Made by a program: the position numbers and the translations under genes. A DNA stretch of 64,000 nt, taken from Scolanthus callimorphus. Lineage: Eukaryota; Cnidaria; Anthozoa; Actiniaria; Edwardsiidae. Below the pieces are notes generated by a model. That model was given only the letters and a program-made list of their open reading frames with translations, searched no databases and was not told the origin of the DNA. Location: positions 22,306,507 through 22,370,506 of the forward strand of contig CM066922.1 of NCBI GenBank assembly GCA_033964015.1. The letters are read 5' to 3'. Positions 36,101-46,026 of the stretch are shown here, piece after piece (the stretch's first letter is position 1; each line of letters starts with the position of its first letter).

Positions 36101-38535
36101 ATTGGATGGCATGTTTTCTGTAAAATCAGCTTGCTGAAAATGTTCTTAAGGCGTTCTTAAAATTGTTTCTTAACATCAAATACTGCATAGCACTACCAAC
36201 AGTCAAAATAAAGAATGCGATTGGCAGAAGGTAACAGTCATTTGGTAACAACAATTTGTCGAGTCTAAAAACAATATTGCTAAATGTACCCTGGAATTCC
36301 CCATACAGTAACCTGCTGTAGAACTTTATGTGCAATGGTCTAGCACATTCTATTGATCTACTTAGTGCCCTACCACAGTGGGTTACTATACTCAAATCTA
36401 ACTGGCAGTTATTTTTCTTATACAAGAACAATTTTCATTTTTCAGGCTGCATGTGTTCTTATGTCTAAGGTACCTTTTTGACCAAATTTCAGCCTGAGTG
36501 TTCTTAATCCACTTGTTCTTTTACGCGGGTTTTTACTGTATCAATGTTATGAATGCAGTATCAGTATTAACATACCCGATCGCTTTCATCATGCTTTCTC
36601 TTGAGCTGATCCGAGAAGAATTCCTCGGCATCCATGTGTACGGCCATCACTCCCTGTAGCTTGCAAGCTTGTTCGTGTAGCGCAAAGCATGGATCCACAC
36701 TGATCACGGGGCTCTTGAAACCAACGCGGCTCCACAACATATGACCTAGTCGACCTGTCCCACCGCCAATATCCAAGAACTGATCTGATGGCTGAAGATC
36801 TAGCTTTTCTGCGATGGTAGAGCAGTACCCTTGATGGATGGGTGCGTAAAATTTGTCGTAGTTTTTGGAGATCGCGTTATAATGGTTGATTACGTTGTTA
36901 TCTGAAAAACCAAATGACGAGCAAGGGCGATGCGTGTTACAGAGACAGATTTTTTTTCGTAAACCCTGGGGTCTCAGGCGCACAGTTGCAAAGGCAAATT
37001 CTTGGTCATAAATCTGACTATGTTCTATTTCTTATCCTTCAGTGTGTAGCAGAAAAAGAAAGAAAGAATACTCAAAGGGAATGCCGCGTGATCTGAAATA
37101 AGAAAACATTACGCCCAAGCGGAGGAGGTCTATTCCCAGCCCTTGTAGTGAGCTCGCGGTCCGTCCCCCAAACAACGGCTGGATCACACCTGATCACAGG
37201 TCTGGCCCCAATCTCGTCCCCAGAGCCTGGGAACGAGATTGGTCTGGCCTTTGTAACGATCAACCAATCATCTAATAGCCTGCACCTGAGACCGCTGACC
37301 GAAACCTGATGCCATGAAAGGGGTGATATGCGGCGCGCATATAGGGTTCTGATTGGTTGAGCTACTAGTAGGCTATAAGTTATAGCCTACTAGTAGCGAA
37401 AAGTGTCGGATTTGAAAGCTAGAAAATGGCAAATGACCAGAACAAAAACATTTTTTTGCAATACAAATTGACCTACTGGTGTGATTTGACTAAAACAATT
37501 ATTCCTCTCGCCCTCATGGCCTCTGAGTCAATAGCCCATGAGGCCGAAGGCCATTCGGGCTCGAGGAATAATTGTTAAGGTGTCTAGCACATTTGATTTA
37601 AACAATAAACTCTAACAACCGAGCTTTTACATTGATAACGGGATATTAAGCTGCCAAAAGAAAACGAATCTGGATCTTTCAATCCGATGAAAGCGCGATC
37701 GACCATGACGGACAATACTGTAGAAACAATGCAAACCAGTCTTTCAGCACTAACCGCTTTTATTTGCAAAGCGTGAATGAATTTTGCTCAGAAACACAGA
37801 AATGTTCAGTATACTCTTCTCAAAACTTTTGTGATGCTTAAAAGACTAGCGAGGAAGGGATTCCCCAGGAAGAATCGTTGCATGGTTGTTTAGCTTTTGT
37901 TTGTGTTCGTCTTTACATGTCTTAATGATAATGGGGGCCGCGTCGCCTAAATAAGCCACAAAGGTCACCACCTAAGTTTATGTCGAAGGCATGTTTGCTT
38001 TATTTGCGGCCCCTGAGTTCATTGCAGCTACAATAAACAGGTTATGCAGGCCCGTCAACCCCAACAGGGCTTCATAAATCTGGAGACTTGCTGACATTAC
38101 AGTAATCTGTATGGCAGCCGTCTTTTCTCGGGAGAGGAAGCGAAAAATCTTGAGACTCCCGGCACAACCGGGTTAATCAATATATAATTCTGTTTAAAAA
38201 AAACCTTCGCGGTCATTCAATCGCTCTGCGTCCCTTAGAGAACTAGCACCAAGAAAAGCTAAACAACCAACGATTCATGCTAGTAGTTTTCAAACACCAC
38301 AAACGTTTTATAAGAGAACACTAAACATTTCATTTACGCTCCTCTACTCGTTAGAAACATAGCACAAACGAAAAAACTAAACAGTCAACGATTCTTTCCG
38401 ACCTGTTGAAAATACCATCAAAGTTTTAAGAAAAGAAACAAAACAGTTCTCTGAAGTTCTGGAGCAAAATTCGCTTCAAAATTGTCAAAACTAGAGTTCA
38501 AAACTCGGCCCATAAAACAACTCACCGTCCTCCAT
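33110..38535 (-). CDS. class I SAM-dependent methyltransferase, 261 aa, 3 exons
   Basis: Coding exons on the minus strand are 38535-38526 (ATGGAGGACG, then GTGAGT), 36901-36576 and 33559-33110. The split codon G|AT gives MED-DNNVINHYN, and CGG|GTATGT joins TTCCAG|TATTCA to give DESDRYSFNKIL. The total is 786 nt, in frame. Motif I is LDIGGGTGRLG at residues 46-56 (SAM binding loop). An acidic residue ends strand beta2 (VISVDP, D73). MDAEEFF precedes the second junction, and the post-II block reads KILMLGMVHHL. This is the standard seven-beta-strand methyltransferase fold; overall it resembles small-molecule (ubiE/malonyl-ACP-like) enzymes, but the substrate cannot be told. The 10-nt first exon is unusual, but its ATG, phase and donor all agree; an alternative first exon further upstream cannot be excluded. 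Confidence 0.85.
34335..34569. mobile_element. MITE with TIR AGCCTGGTGCACACT and TTA target duplication
   Basis: It starts AGCCTGGTGCACACTAGCGA and ends GTGTGCACCAGGCT, flanked by TTA on both sides (34332-34334, 34570-34572). The subterminal GACATAACGACATAA is also inverted. A TTA duplication fits PIF/Harbinger-type elements. The second copy is at 38649-39205. Confidence 0.8.
35416..36012. mobile_element. MITE with ends TAGCCTGCTCGCAGGCG, split by another element
   Basis: The outer ends TAGCCTGCTCACAGGCGTT and AACGCCTGCGAGCAGGCTA are inverted. Internally GTCGAG..CGAGTTTGCT faces its complement near 35960. The intact short relative is 52451-52645. The middle (35499-35925) is a separate element with ends TCTGTAACAACAGACCCGAC and GTCGGGTCTGTTACAGA. 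Confidence 0.75.
35499..35925. mobile_element. nested element with ends TCTGTAAC.ACAGACCCGACGAAA
   Basis: The terminal inverted repeats TCTGTAACAACAGACCCGAC and GTCGGGTCTGTTACAGA bound about 425 bp of AT-rich interior. A 61-codon frame inside (35623-35808) has no recognisable similarity. Confidence 0.65.
36039..36538. mobile_element. Tc1/mariner-type MITE, TA duplication (copy 1)
   Basis: It starts CAGTCAAAACCCGCATAAAA and ends CGCGGGTTTTTACTG, with TA at both borders (36037-36038, 36539-36540). It shares the interior (AATACTGCATA, ACCAACAGTCAAA, TTGACCAAATTTCAGCCTGA) with the copy at 55519-55971. CAGT ends with TA duplication are typical of Tc1/mariner. No transposase is present. Confidence 0.85.
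36902..38525 (-). other. intron 1 of the methyltransferase gene
   Basis: It holds the hairpin element at 37494-37576 and a short palindrome TAGTAGGCTATAAG/CTTATAGCCTACTA near 37366-37396. It is otherwise AT-rich with no exon I can support. Confidence 0.6.
37494..37576. repeat. hairpin repeat around GAGGCCGAAGGCC
   Basis: AACAATTATTCCTCTCGCCC faces CGAGGAATAATTGTT, with ATGGCC..GAGTC and CATGAGGCC pairing inside. Close relatives lie at 58450-58555 and 58881-58957. Confidence 0.7.
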
Positions 38536-38587
38536 GTTTTAGCCCCTTGTGTCAGCGCTCCGTGTCAACAAGCCAGATGTCATTCAC

Positions 38588-39398
38588 CCCGGGGGGTGGG
38601 GGGATCCCATATTTTTTGGTCGAGGATGCATGATCGTCGTATCTTTTAAGCCTGGTGCACACTTTAGGCTCAGATAAATTATGCCGGCATAATTCATAAT
38701 ACTAAAGTTGGAGCATCGAGCATAATGCCCATATTTTTCTGAAAGAAATATTTAAATAGCACTGACGACTTCCTCTATGATCGCACGGGCTTCCTGTGGT
38801 TGTCTGATTTATCCTTTTCTGTTCTCTGTTTTCAAATAAAACCAACATTTCATGCAAATCAAGTGAGTGCAGTCTGTTTTTTTTTTTTAAGAGCATGGGA
38901 AAGTTCGTCGAAAAAACATGTCGAGCATAATGGTGTTTTTCGAGCATAATTTTGAGCATAATGCTATGTTTTTGGGAGCAATGCTCAAAAGCATAATACT
39001 CGAATTTTCGAGCATAATTTTAATCTGACCCTAGTGGTTTCAAGAAGTTGACAAAAGTCGACAAAAAATAACATAAGATTACTTTGGTGAGGTAATCTAA
39101 TGAAGATCCATGGAAAATATAGATTTTTCAATTATTTTCCCGTGCTTTTTTCGTTGCGACATAACGTCCTTATGTCGTTATGTCGCTAGTAGTGTACACC
39201 AGGCTTTAGGGGTTAAAATCACGGGGCATTGGTCTCTTTTAGGGATGATCTTAATCTTCAATAAAATTAGGGAGATTGGTATCTTTTAGGGCGGAAGTGA
39301 GTGTCCAAATTGTGTTTTCTCATGATAGTGGTCCTTAAAGCCGTGTAAGAAAAGAGAGATTACTCGATGAAAAGACGATAAAATCCCGGGGGAGAGGG
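38588..39398. mobile_element. GGGATCCCATATTTTTTGG MITE interrupted by another MITE
   Basis: The left portion (38588-38648) GATCCCATATTTTTTGGTCG to CGTCGTATCTTTTA and the right portion from 39206 (TTAGGGGTTAAAATCACGGG) are adjacent in the uninterrupted copy at 24280-24344. The 557-bp insert between them duplicated TTA. Confidence 0.75.
38649..39205. mobile_element. MITE with TIR AGCCTGGTGCACACT (copy 2, nested)
   Basis: It starts AGCCTGGTGCACACTTTAGG and ends AGTGTACACCAGGCT, flanked by TTA (38646-38648, 39206-39208). The 3' half matches 34335-34569 (ACGTCCTTATGTCGTTATGT). The 5' half carries extra CGAGCATAAT-rich sequence. Confidence 0.8.
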
Positions 39399-39785
39399 GA
39401 CTCCCTATATTCGAATGCTAGGGTTGACCGTCGTATTAGGGGTTAACTCGGCGATCTAGTATTTTTGGGGGGTTCGAAAATAAAAAGCGGTATGGTAAGA
39501 AAAAATTGGTATTTTTAGGGGGTTCTCACGCAAATAAGGTACTTAGTTCCAAAATATTTGAAAGAATGATAGTGTAATTGAAACTCGAGAGGATACATTT
39601 TAGTATATTAAATAAACCCGGCCAGAATAAAATTTAATCTGCCAAAATTGTTGGTATTTTTTAGGGTATTTTCAGACTGAGGGGTATTTTTAGGGTGGAA
39701 ATTTTTTTTCCACCAGGTATTTTTAGGGTCAAAATTCGAGTTTCCCGACGGTCACCCCTAGCATTTTAACCTTAGAGTTCCCTCC
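39395..39785. repeat. MITE with inverted ends around ATGCTAGGGTTGACCGTCG
   Basis: GGGACTCCCTATATTCGAATGC.. with GGGTTGACCGTCG at the left faces CGACGGTCACCCCTAGCATT and AGAGTTCCCTCC at the right. The interior has repeated TATTTTTAGGG. Confidence 0.65.
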
Positions 39786-40238
39786 ACAAGGTAGACAAGA
39801 CACCACAGGAAGCCCGTTCTATTTCTGAAAAGACGACACCGTTATCTTGATATGTATGAGTATGAGTATGAGCCCCTGTATTTATTTCAGAATAAAAGCA
39901 GTCTGGATGAAGCAAATACCACTATGCAATAAATGACTTTATTATATGGCATCGATAGTACGCGCGTTCTGATTGGTCGACGCGCGGTCCGTAGATTGCG
40001 TATCCGGCCCACGGGCCGTATTTTTCCGGACCGGCTCGATTCTGTCGCGCGAGAAAAAAATCCAATACTTTAAATCATGGTTCTGGCCGAATGCTGTAAG
40101 TTGAACTAGGATCGGCGTTAGGACATCGTCAAAACTCGCCCCAACACAGTTGTCGTTGTTCAGTCACATAACAACAAAAATATACCTGTAAAATACCATA
40201 ACTTTTCTTGAATCTTAGTTGTTTCTAAACGTATTTTT

Positions 40239-40356
40239 AGAAGTAATGTTTACAAAACGAGCTGGAATGTTTTATCAGCAGATAGAAACACGAGGCGAAG
40301 CCGAGTGTTTCTATCTGCTGATAAAACACGACAGCGAGTTTTGTAAACTACTTCTA
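40239..40356. repeat. palindromic hairpin repeat
   Basis: AGAAGTAATGTTTACAAAAC and TGTTTTATCAGCAGATAGAA at the left, with their complements at the right. The loop lies around CGAGGCGAAGCCG. Confidence 0.8.
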
Positions 40357-41262
40357 AAACGGTTGCCAGTAATAATTCATAATTCTAAGCTAGTTAAAAA
40401 AAAGGAAATAAATTTGTGAGAACTACTTCATTGAAATCGAGAATAGGAAATCTGATATAGACTGGCTTCAAGTTGCATTGTTTAGCTATTTTGAAATGGC
40501 AAATAAAAGATCGACAACGAGAGCTTTTCATTACGAATAGTGTATTTAGAGAGGCGTTCCGAATAATTGACATATCTTCTGTGTTGGGACAAAAGGTCTG
40601 TTCATAATTACATGACTTTCAAAAAGAGAAGAACTCCCTTTGGAATAGCTGTCACTTTTTTACCTATAATTATGATGAGCAAAGAAATGCCGTTCAAATG
40701 TCATAGAAAAGAAATGAATGTATTAGCGATACCAGCGATACCTATAATAATGCTAGGGCTTTCTGATTGGCTTTTGTAAAGAAAGTGCTATGTCATTAGT
40801 TTTTGGGGCAGTGTTTCCTATTGTTTTTTATTCTTTTTATGATTCAAATTTCTTTGACGAAATTTTCTTTGTCATGCGCGTAGTGCATCATATGCAATTT
40901 TCCCATTCATTCTCGGTTAACAAAGCAGTGCGGTTCGTACGGACTCGCCAAGTAGAGTAACTTGGACGGGTGAGTTAAATTCGTTTATCTGTGCATGATT
41001 TTGAGCCCAATTCAACTCAAGTATTGCCAAATAATTGTCAAAGATGTCCGTTTTGGCTCGTTTCACGAAATGTTCACAGAAGGGTGGTCGGCACTGCCCG
41101 AGTCGTTGTGGGATGTTTAAATCATGGCCACCGAAAATTAATAAATGTGATAAATGAACTATCGTTTTACAAAATGCACGTATTCATTTCTAACATGCGT
41201 TCTTTTTTTCGTAGGTTACGGGAAAAGGTGGAAATCATGACCACAGAGCGTTTGTAAGAGAT

Positions 41263-41522
41263 GGGGTCTCCATGAATATTATCGGGGAAACATGCTGTTC
41301 TGGTGAGTTGTCCTATCATTACTGATGCTCAGTGAGCCAAACCTGATAGAGAACTGTGCTCACTGAACTGGATCTGATATAGAACTCTGACGTCACCGGA
41401 GTTCTATATCAGATTCAGTTTAGTGCGCAGCAGTTCTATATCGTTTCTGGCTGATTGAGCACCATTATGATATGGCAACCAATCAGAACAGCTGTTCCCT
41501 GAAAATATTCATGGACTCCCCA
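41263..41522. repeat. inverted repeat with ends GGGGTCTCCATGAATATT
   Basis: The left end GGGGTCTCCATGAATATTATC faces the right end GAAAATATTCATGGACTCCCC. The interior has GAGTTCTATATCAGATTCAG facing ATCTGATATAGAACTC. Confidence 0.7.
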
Positions 41523-41892
41523 AAATGCTAATTTCTATCGGGGTATACAAACGGCCTTCGTGGTCCTGATTTCCATTGTGTTTGCCTGATTGACTATTCA
41601 TGAGTTTTAGAATGGTAAATACAAAGATGCGTATAGCGAATCTTCGTAATCTTAAAAAAAAAACATTTTTGTCCGTCTGATTTTTACACATATAAATCGA
41701 AAAACATAGCTTTGGACGCCTTAGCCCTTTTGTCAGGTTGATTTGTGTTTCCATTTTGCTGGACGTGTTCTATATTTTTGGAATAAATTACAAATATTTC
41801 TATGTAAAATAATATTTCATTATGAATTAAATTTATTTTTCAGAGTTTTAATGATTCAGAGTTTTAAATTCTTTGGAAAGGATTTTATACTA

Positions 41893-43035
41893 TTAAGGGA
41901 CGTGTCATTATTTACAGGGGGGGAGGGCTCCCATTTTTTTCAAACAAGACTAAAAAAAATTAGGACCCTCCCCTTGAACATAACAAAAAATTGTGGCCCT
42001 CCCCCAGTCGTAGGTAAAAAACATTGTGACCCTCCCCATGTAATAGATATTTTCTGAAAAAACCTGTTAGTTAGACTCTTGTGCGAATGTCTTTTTCTTT
42101 TCTTAAAGTACAAATACTTTTTTCTTACTTCTGTCAAAGCTAAGGAACCGCGGTCATTATTAATCGCCTCGATTATTTACGTGAGAGGATTTTGGGTAAA
42201 CGGTAAAAATGCAGTGATCCTCCCTCTATAAGTACAATGATTAACGTGATCCCACCTCTCCCGTCCCCTATTTGATCTAGTACTGATTCAGAAGACATTT
42301 TACAGAAAAAGGGGCTCGCACTTTTCTTTCGTTGCGCGCGAAGCGCGCCCGATTTTTGATAACGCATTTCATCAAGCCTAACAGAAAGGGTAGATGAACA
42401 TGTTTTGTGTACGTTATAGTAAACAAAGCCTGTCAGGAGCCCAGGAAGAATGCTACCTCAACTATATAGGTTAGATGAAAGCTTCTCCCTATTGATGGGT
42501 TTCTGAGCCAACAAGGTTATATTATTCATGCGCGCAACTGCGCGCCGCAAATGACGAACTTATTATGATTCATGCGTGAAGCGCGGCCCAAATGACGAAT
42601 TTCTATATGCTTGTAACGTCGAACTCACGCTAATACCTATATGGGGTCTCCTTTCAAACATAGTGACTTCCCGTCAGGCCTATCATTGCAGGGCATTTTG
42701 GGAGAGTTTGCTGTTCCTCATCAAGATACACTTGTTGTTATAAACGGCGTGAGGGTAGCGTCTTCGTTACTGAAAGAGCATATAGTATGTCATTCTTTCT
42801 GCGCGCGAAGCGCGCCGAAATTTTTATTAAGTAAAAAAGCAGATGATCTAGAAGTTGCATCTGCTTCACTCTCTTCGTCGTCCAAATGTTGTTGAAAAAA
42901 ATTATGACCCTCCCCCAAACAGGAGTGAAAAAAATGTGGACCCTCCCTTTAGACACGCGAAAAAAATTAGGACCCTCCCCACAAAAATAGGAGCCCTCCC
43001 CCCCCCCCCCCCCGCTAAATAATGACACGTCCCTA
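41893..43035. mobile_element. 1.1-kb inverted-repeat element with ends TTAGGGACGTGTCATTATTT
   Basis: TTAAGGGACGTGTCATTATTT at the left, AAATAATGACACGTCCCTAA at the right. Subterminal GACCCTCCCC/CCCCTCC blocks repeat on both sides (with a 22-base C tract near 42992). The centre includes a segment (42160-42300) shared with 26100-26270 (GAGGATTTTGGGTAA, TGATTAACGTGATCCC). No transposase frame is recognised. Confidence 0.7.
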
Positions 43036-44337
43036 ACGAGATCAAATTTTATTGAAAGTTTTAAAGATTGTATTTTATGTGAAACATTATGTAAAGTTGA
43101 AATGTAAAATGATTTGCAATCAAGTGTCAAGCATCGAAGCTTAAAGCCCTGGCCAAACGTTCTTGCAAATGGACGCCTAGTTGCACAAAAAATGAACGTG
43201 GTGAAATTCAACGAACGCATTCAAGTCAAGCAAGTACGTAGCAAGACTTGCGTTGATTTGGGTTTCGTTTGGTCAGGACTTTACGCACGTATAAGTTTCA
43301 CTTTTGTTTTGTGTAATATGAATATTGTTGCAAAAGAGAATAAATAATTGATAATTTTTAAATGAAGGAGTCATGTTGCCCACTTCATTGTCTATGTCTT
43401 TGACTATAGTTCTCAACCATTGCATTTTGGCTGCATACCGTGGCGCGGAATTCTATGGACAATTTGCCTGTAAAAATATTGGCTGCGCAAGAAGCGAAAA
43501 TAATATTTAATAAAGAAGCAAATACAAGCAAACAAGATGCAAATACTATATACACAAATTGATCTGCGAACGCGTAAATAATGACTTCACTATTGGTTTG
43601 TTTAATGAGCAAATGTGCAGCAAAGTCGGTCTTCACAATGTTTGTTGCATCAGCAAACTCTTTGCAAAGTGGCATATTTGCAGGTATGGTAAATGCACGC
43701 AAATGCTAACAAATATTAACTTTACCACCATATTTGCTATTGTGTAAATGTGTTGTGCAAATTTGGTCTTTACTAAACCTTTGCAAGGCAAGTATTTTTT
43801 TATGCAAATACGGTCTTCACTTGCTTTGCTTTGGTAGCAAATTTGATTGTAAATTTGAAATTTGAATTTGAGCAAACGTATGCAAAGCTGAGTAAATCTG
43901 GAATTTACTATAGCTACACTCGACATTTACACATGTGCAAATCTAAGTTTTCGTCCAGTGAAAATAGCAAGATTTTCGTTTTCCAGTGACGTTTCCTTGC
44001 ATTGCAGTTGGAGTGATCTGCATTTCGTTTTCAGATCTGTTTAAATGTCCCACGGTCATTTATTCAAAGTCCAGCATTATGAAAATCTTTGTCCAGATAA
44101 TTTTTGTTTGATATTAGAGTGGATATGTAATAAAACGAGCATTTCTTGCTTGCATAAGTTGTAGATAGATAATTGTTTTCACGGCTTGACTTTCGATCCA
44201 TGTAAATGACCTTGCATGCAAATGACCTTGAATAAAAGCGGCGCGCGTGTGTCGTAATTGGCGGGAAACCATTGGCGCGAAATTACTTTTGCAAAGCAAA
44301 ACAATCTTCTTCCAAAAGCCATATAATAAAACTCTTA

Positions 44338-44458
44338 TTAACCTCGTTTGCTCGGTCCGTACTGAGAAATATCAGCCCTTGGTCTTTTCGCACTGCGGCT
44401 CGGTCTGTACTTAAGACCTCGGGCTGATATTTCTCAGTACGGACCTCGCGCTCGGTTA
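44338..44458. repeat. hairpin repeat around GGTCCGTACTGAGAAATATC
   Basis: CGGTCCGTACTGAGAAATAT at the left and ATATTTCTCAGTACGGACC at the right, with a GCGGCTCGG loop. Confidence 0.8.
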
Positions 44459-44699
44459 ATAAGTAATATATAGATTTAGCCACTGGCTAAAAGCGGAGCT
44501 CCTGGTTATAAAATATTCTATGTGAATGAAAGGGATTCCCATGTGTTAGTGAAATCTTAGTGAAAGAAGCAGGAAAATTGACCAAAACTTGCAGATACTC
44601 GAGAAACATCCTTCTCTTGGTCGCCATTTTGTTTTTACCCCCCGCCGAGGGGCCTGAGTCACGTTTTGAACACCACAGGCAACCCACGGGGATTTGCCA

Positions 44700-45660
44700 T
44701 AAAAACGACAGCACTTTCTTGATATGTTGGTTGTTGTAGAGTCTTCCCTTCACGAGATATTAATTTTTTAAGCATAGATGACGTCATCGATGACGTCATA
44801 TCACCTGACCACTTCATTTCGCTCATCTGGTGACCTAGACTACACTTCCCAAGTTTGGTTGTTTTAGAGTCTTCCTTTCATGAGATATTCATTTTTGAAG
44901 CACAGATGACGTCATCGATGACGTCATATCACGTGACCACTTAATTTCGCTCACCTGGTGACCTAGACTACACTACCAAAGTTTGGTTGTCTTAGAGTCT
45001 TCCCTTCACGAGATATTCATTTTTCAATCACTGATGACGTCATCGATGACGTCACATCACGTGTCCGGGTTACAGCACCCCCCTTGTGGCATAGACATCT
45101 GGTGGCCTAGACTACACTACCCAAGTTTGGTTGTTTTAGAGTCTTCTCTTCACGAGATATTAATTTTTTAAGCATAGATGACGTCATCGATGACGTGATA
45201 TCACGTGACCACTTCATTTCGCTCATCTGGTGGTCTAGACTACACTACCCAAGTTTGGTTGTTTTAGAGTCTTCCCTTCACGAGATATTGATTTTTCAAG
45301 CATAGATGACGTCATCGATTACGTCACATCACGTGACCACTTCATTTCGCTCATCTGGTGACCTAGACTACACTTCCCAAGTTTGGTTGTGTTAGAGTCT
45401 TCCTTTCATGAGATATTCATTTTTGAAGCATAGATGACGTCATCGATGACGTCATATCACGTGACCACTTAATTTCGCTCACCTGGTGACCTAGACTACA
45501 CTACCAAAGTTTGGTTGTCTTATCTTAGAGTCTTCCCTTCACGAGATATTCATTTTTCAATCACTGATGACGTCATCGATGACGTCACATCACGTGTCCG
45601 GGTTACAGCACCCCCCTTGTGGCATAGACAAAATATCCCAAGTATGGTTGTCTTAGCGTG
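44700..45660 (-). repeat. 127-bp tandem satellite with CRE-like palindromes, about 7 copies
   Basis: GATGACGTCATCGATGACG-type blocks begin at 44778, 44904, 45033, 45177, 45305, 45432 and 45566 (steps 126-144). On the minus strand each unit reads TAATATCTCGTGAAGGG, CCAAACTTGGGTA, GGTCACGTGA, then TGACGTCATCGATGACGTCA. That is the same landmark order as the 9.1-9.95 kb array, but diverged. One plus-oriented unit lies at 45790-45915. Confidence 0.92.
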
Positions 45661-45714
45661 TTCCTTAGAGGAGATACAATTTTTTCTTTGCATACCACAG
45701 GGTTCCCATGTGTA

Positions 45715-45757
45715 CACGGACGGACGGACGGACGGACGGACGACGGACGGACGGACG
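45715..45757 (+). repeat. (ACGG)n microsatellite
   Basis: About ten ACGG/GACGG units with one slip (CGACGG). Confidence 0.95.
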
Positions 45758-46026
45758 GCGTACGCTATAGGTTTAATACCAGAAAAATAAAGAAAAAATC
45801 ATATCTCCCGAAGGGTAGCTTCTATAGAAGCCAAACTTGGACAAACTTACAAAGACCATAAGAGGAACTCTATACCAAAGTCACGTGCCCTTACGTCATC
45901 AATGACGTCATCAAAAAGATCCACAATGCCCGTGACGTTCAAAAATCAACTCGATAGTATACTATACGTTTTTCTCTTAGGTATGGTGCTCCGCTAGCGC
46001 GGGCCTTCGGCCCGCGCTGGAGCTCC

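Larger units (their letters stand above)
33560..36575 (-). other. intron 2 of the methyltransferase gene
   Basis: It contains a fragment of the GGGAGTCCC MITE family (about 33670-34020, with the ATTGGTATCTTTTAGGGC block shared with 39290) and a poly-C tract near 34008. It also holds the TTA-duplicating MITE (34335-34569), the nested pair 35416-36012 and the TA-duplicating MITE (36039-36538). No exon is seen. Confidence 0.7.
44465..46022 (-). mobile_element. AGCGGAG-family element with satellite, inverted copy
   Basis: Read on the minus strand, it starts near 46022 with AGCGGAGCTCC and a GC hairpin (GCGGGCCGAAGGCCCGC). It passes a (CCGT)n microsatellite (45715-45757) and the 127-bp array. It ends at 44465 with GGAGCTCCGCTTTTAGCCAG and TGGCTAAATCTATATA. 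Order and end sequences match the plus-strand copy at 8951-10209. Confidence 0.6.

Noticed and set aside
40991..41257. Frame ending near an acceptor-like TTTTTTTCGTAG and GTTACGGGAAAAGG
   Set aside because: No partner exon and no family resemblance; the segment borders an inverted repeat.
42641..43220. Plus and minus frames within the 1.1-kb inverted-repeat element
   Set aside because: Short, overlapping and without transposase motifs.
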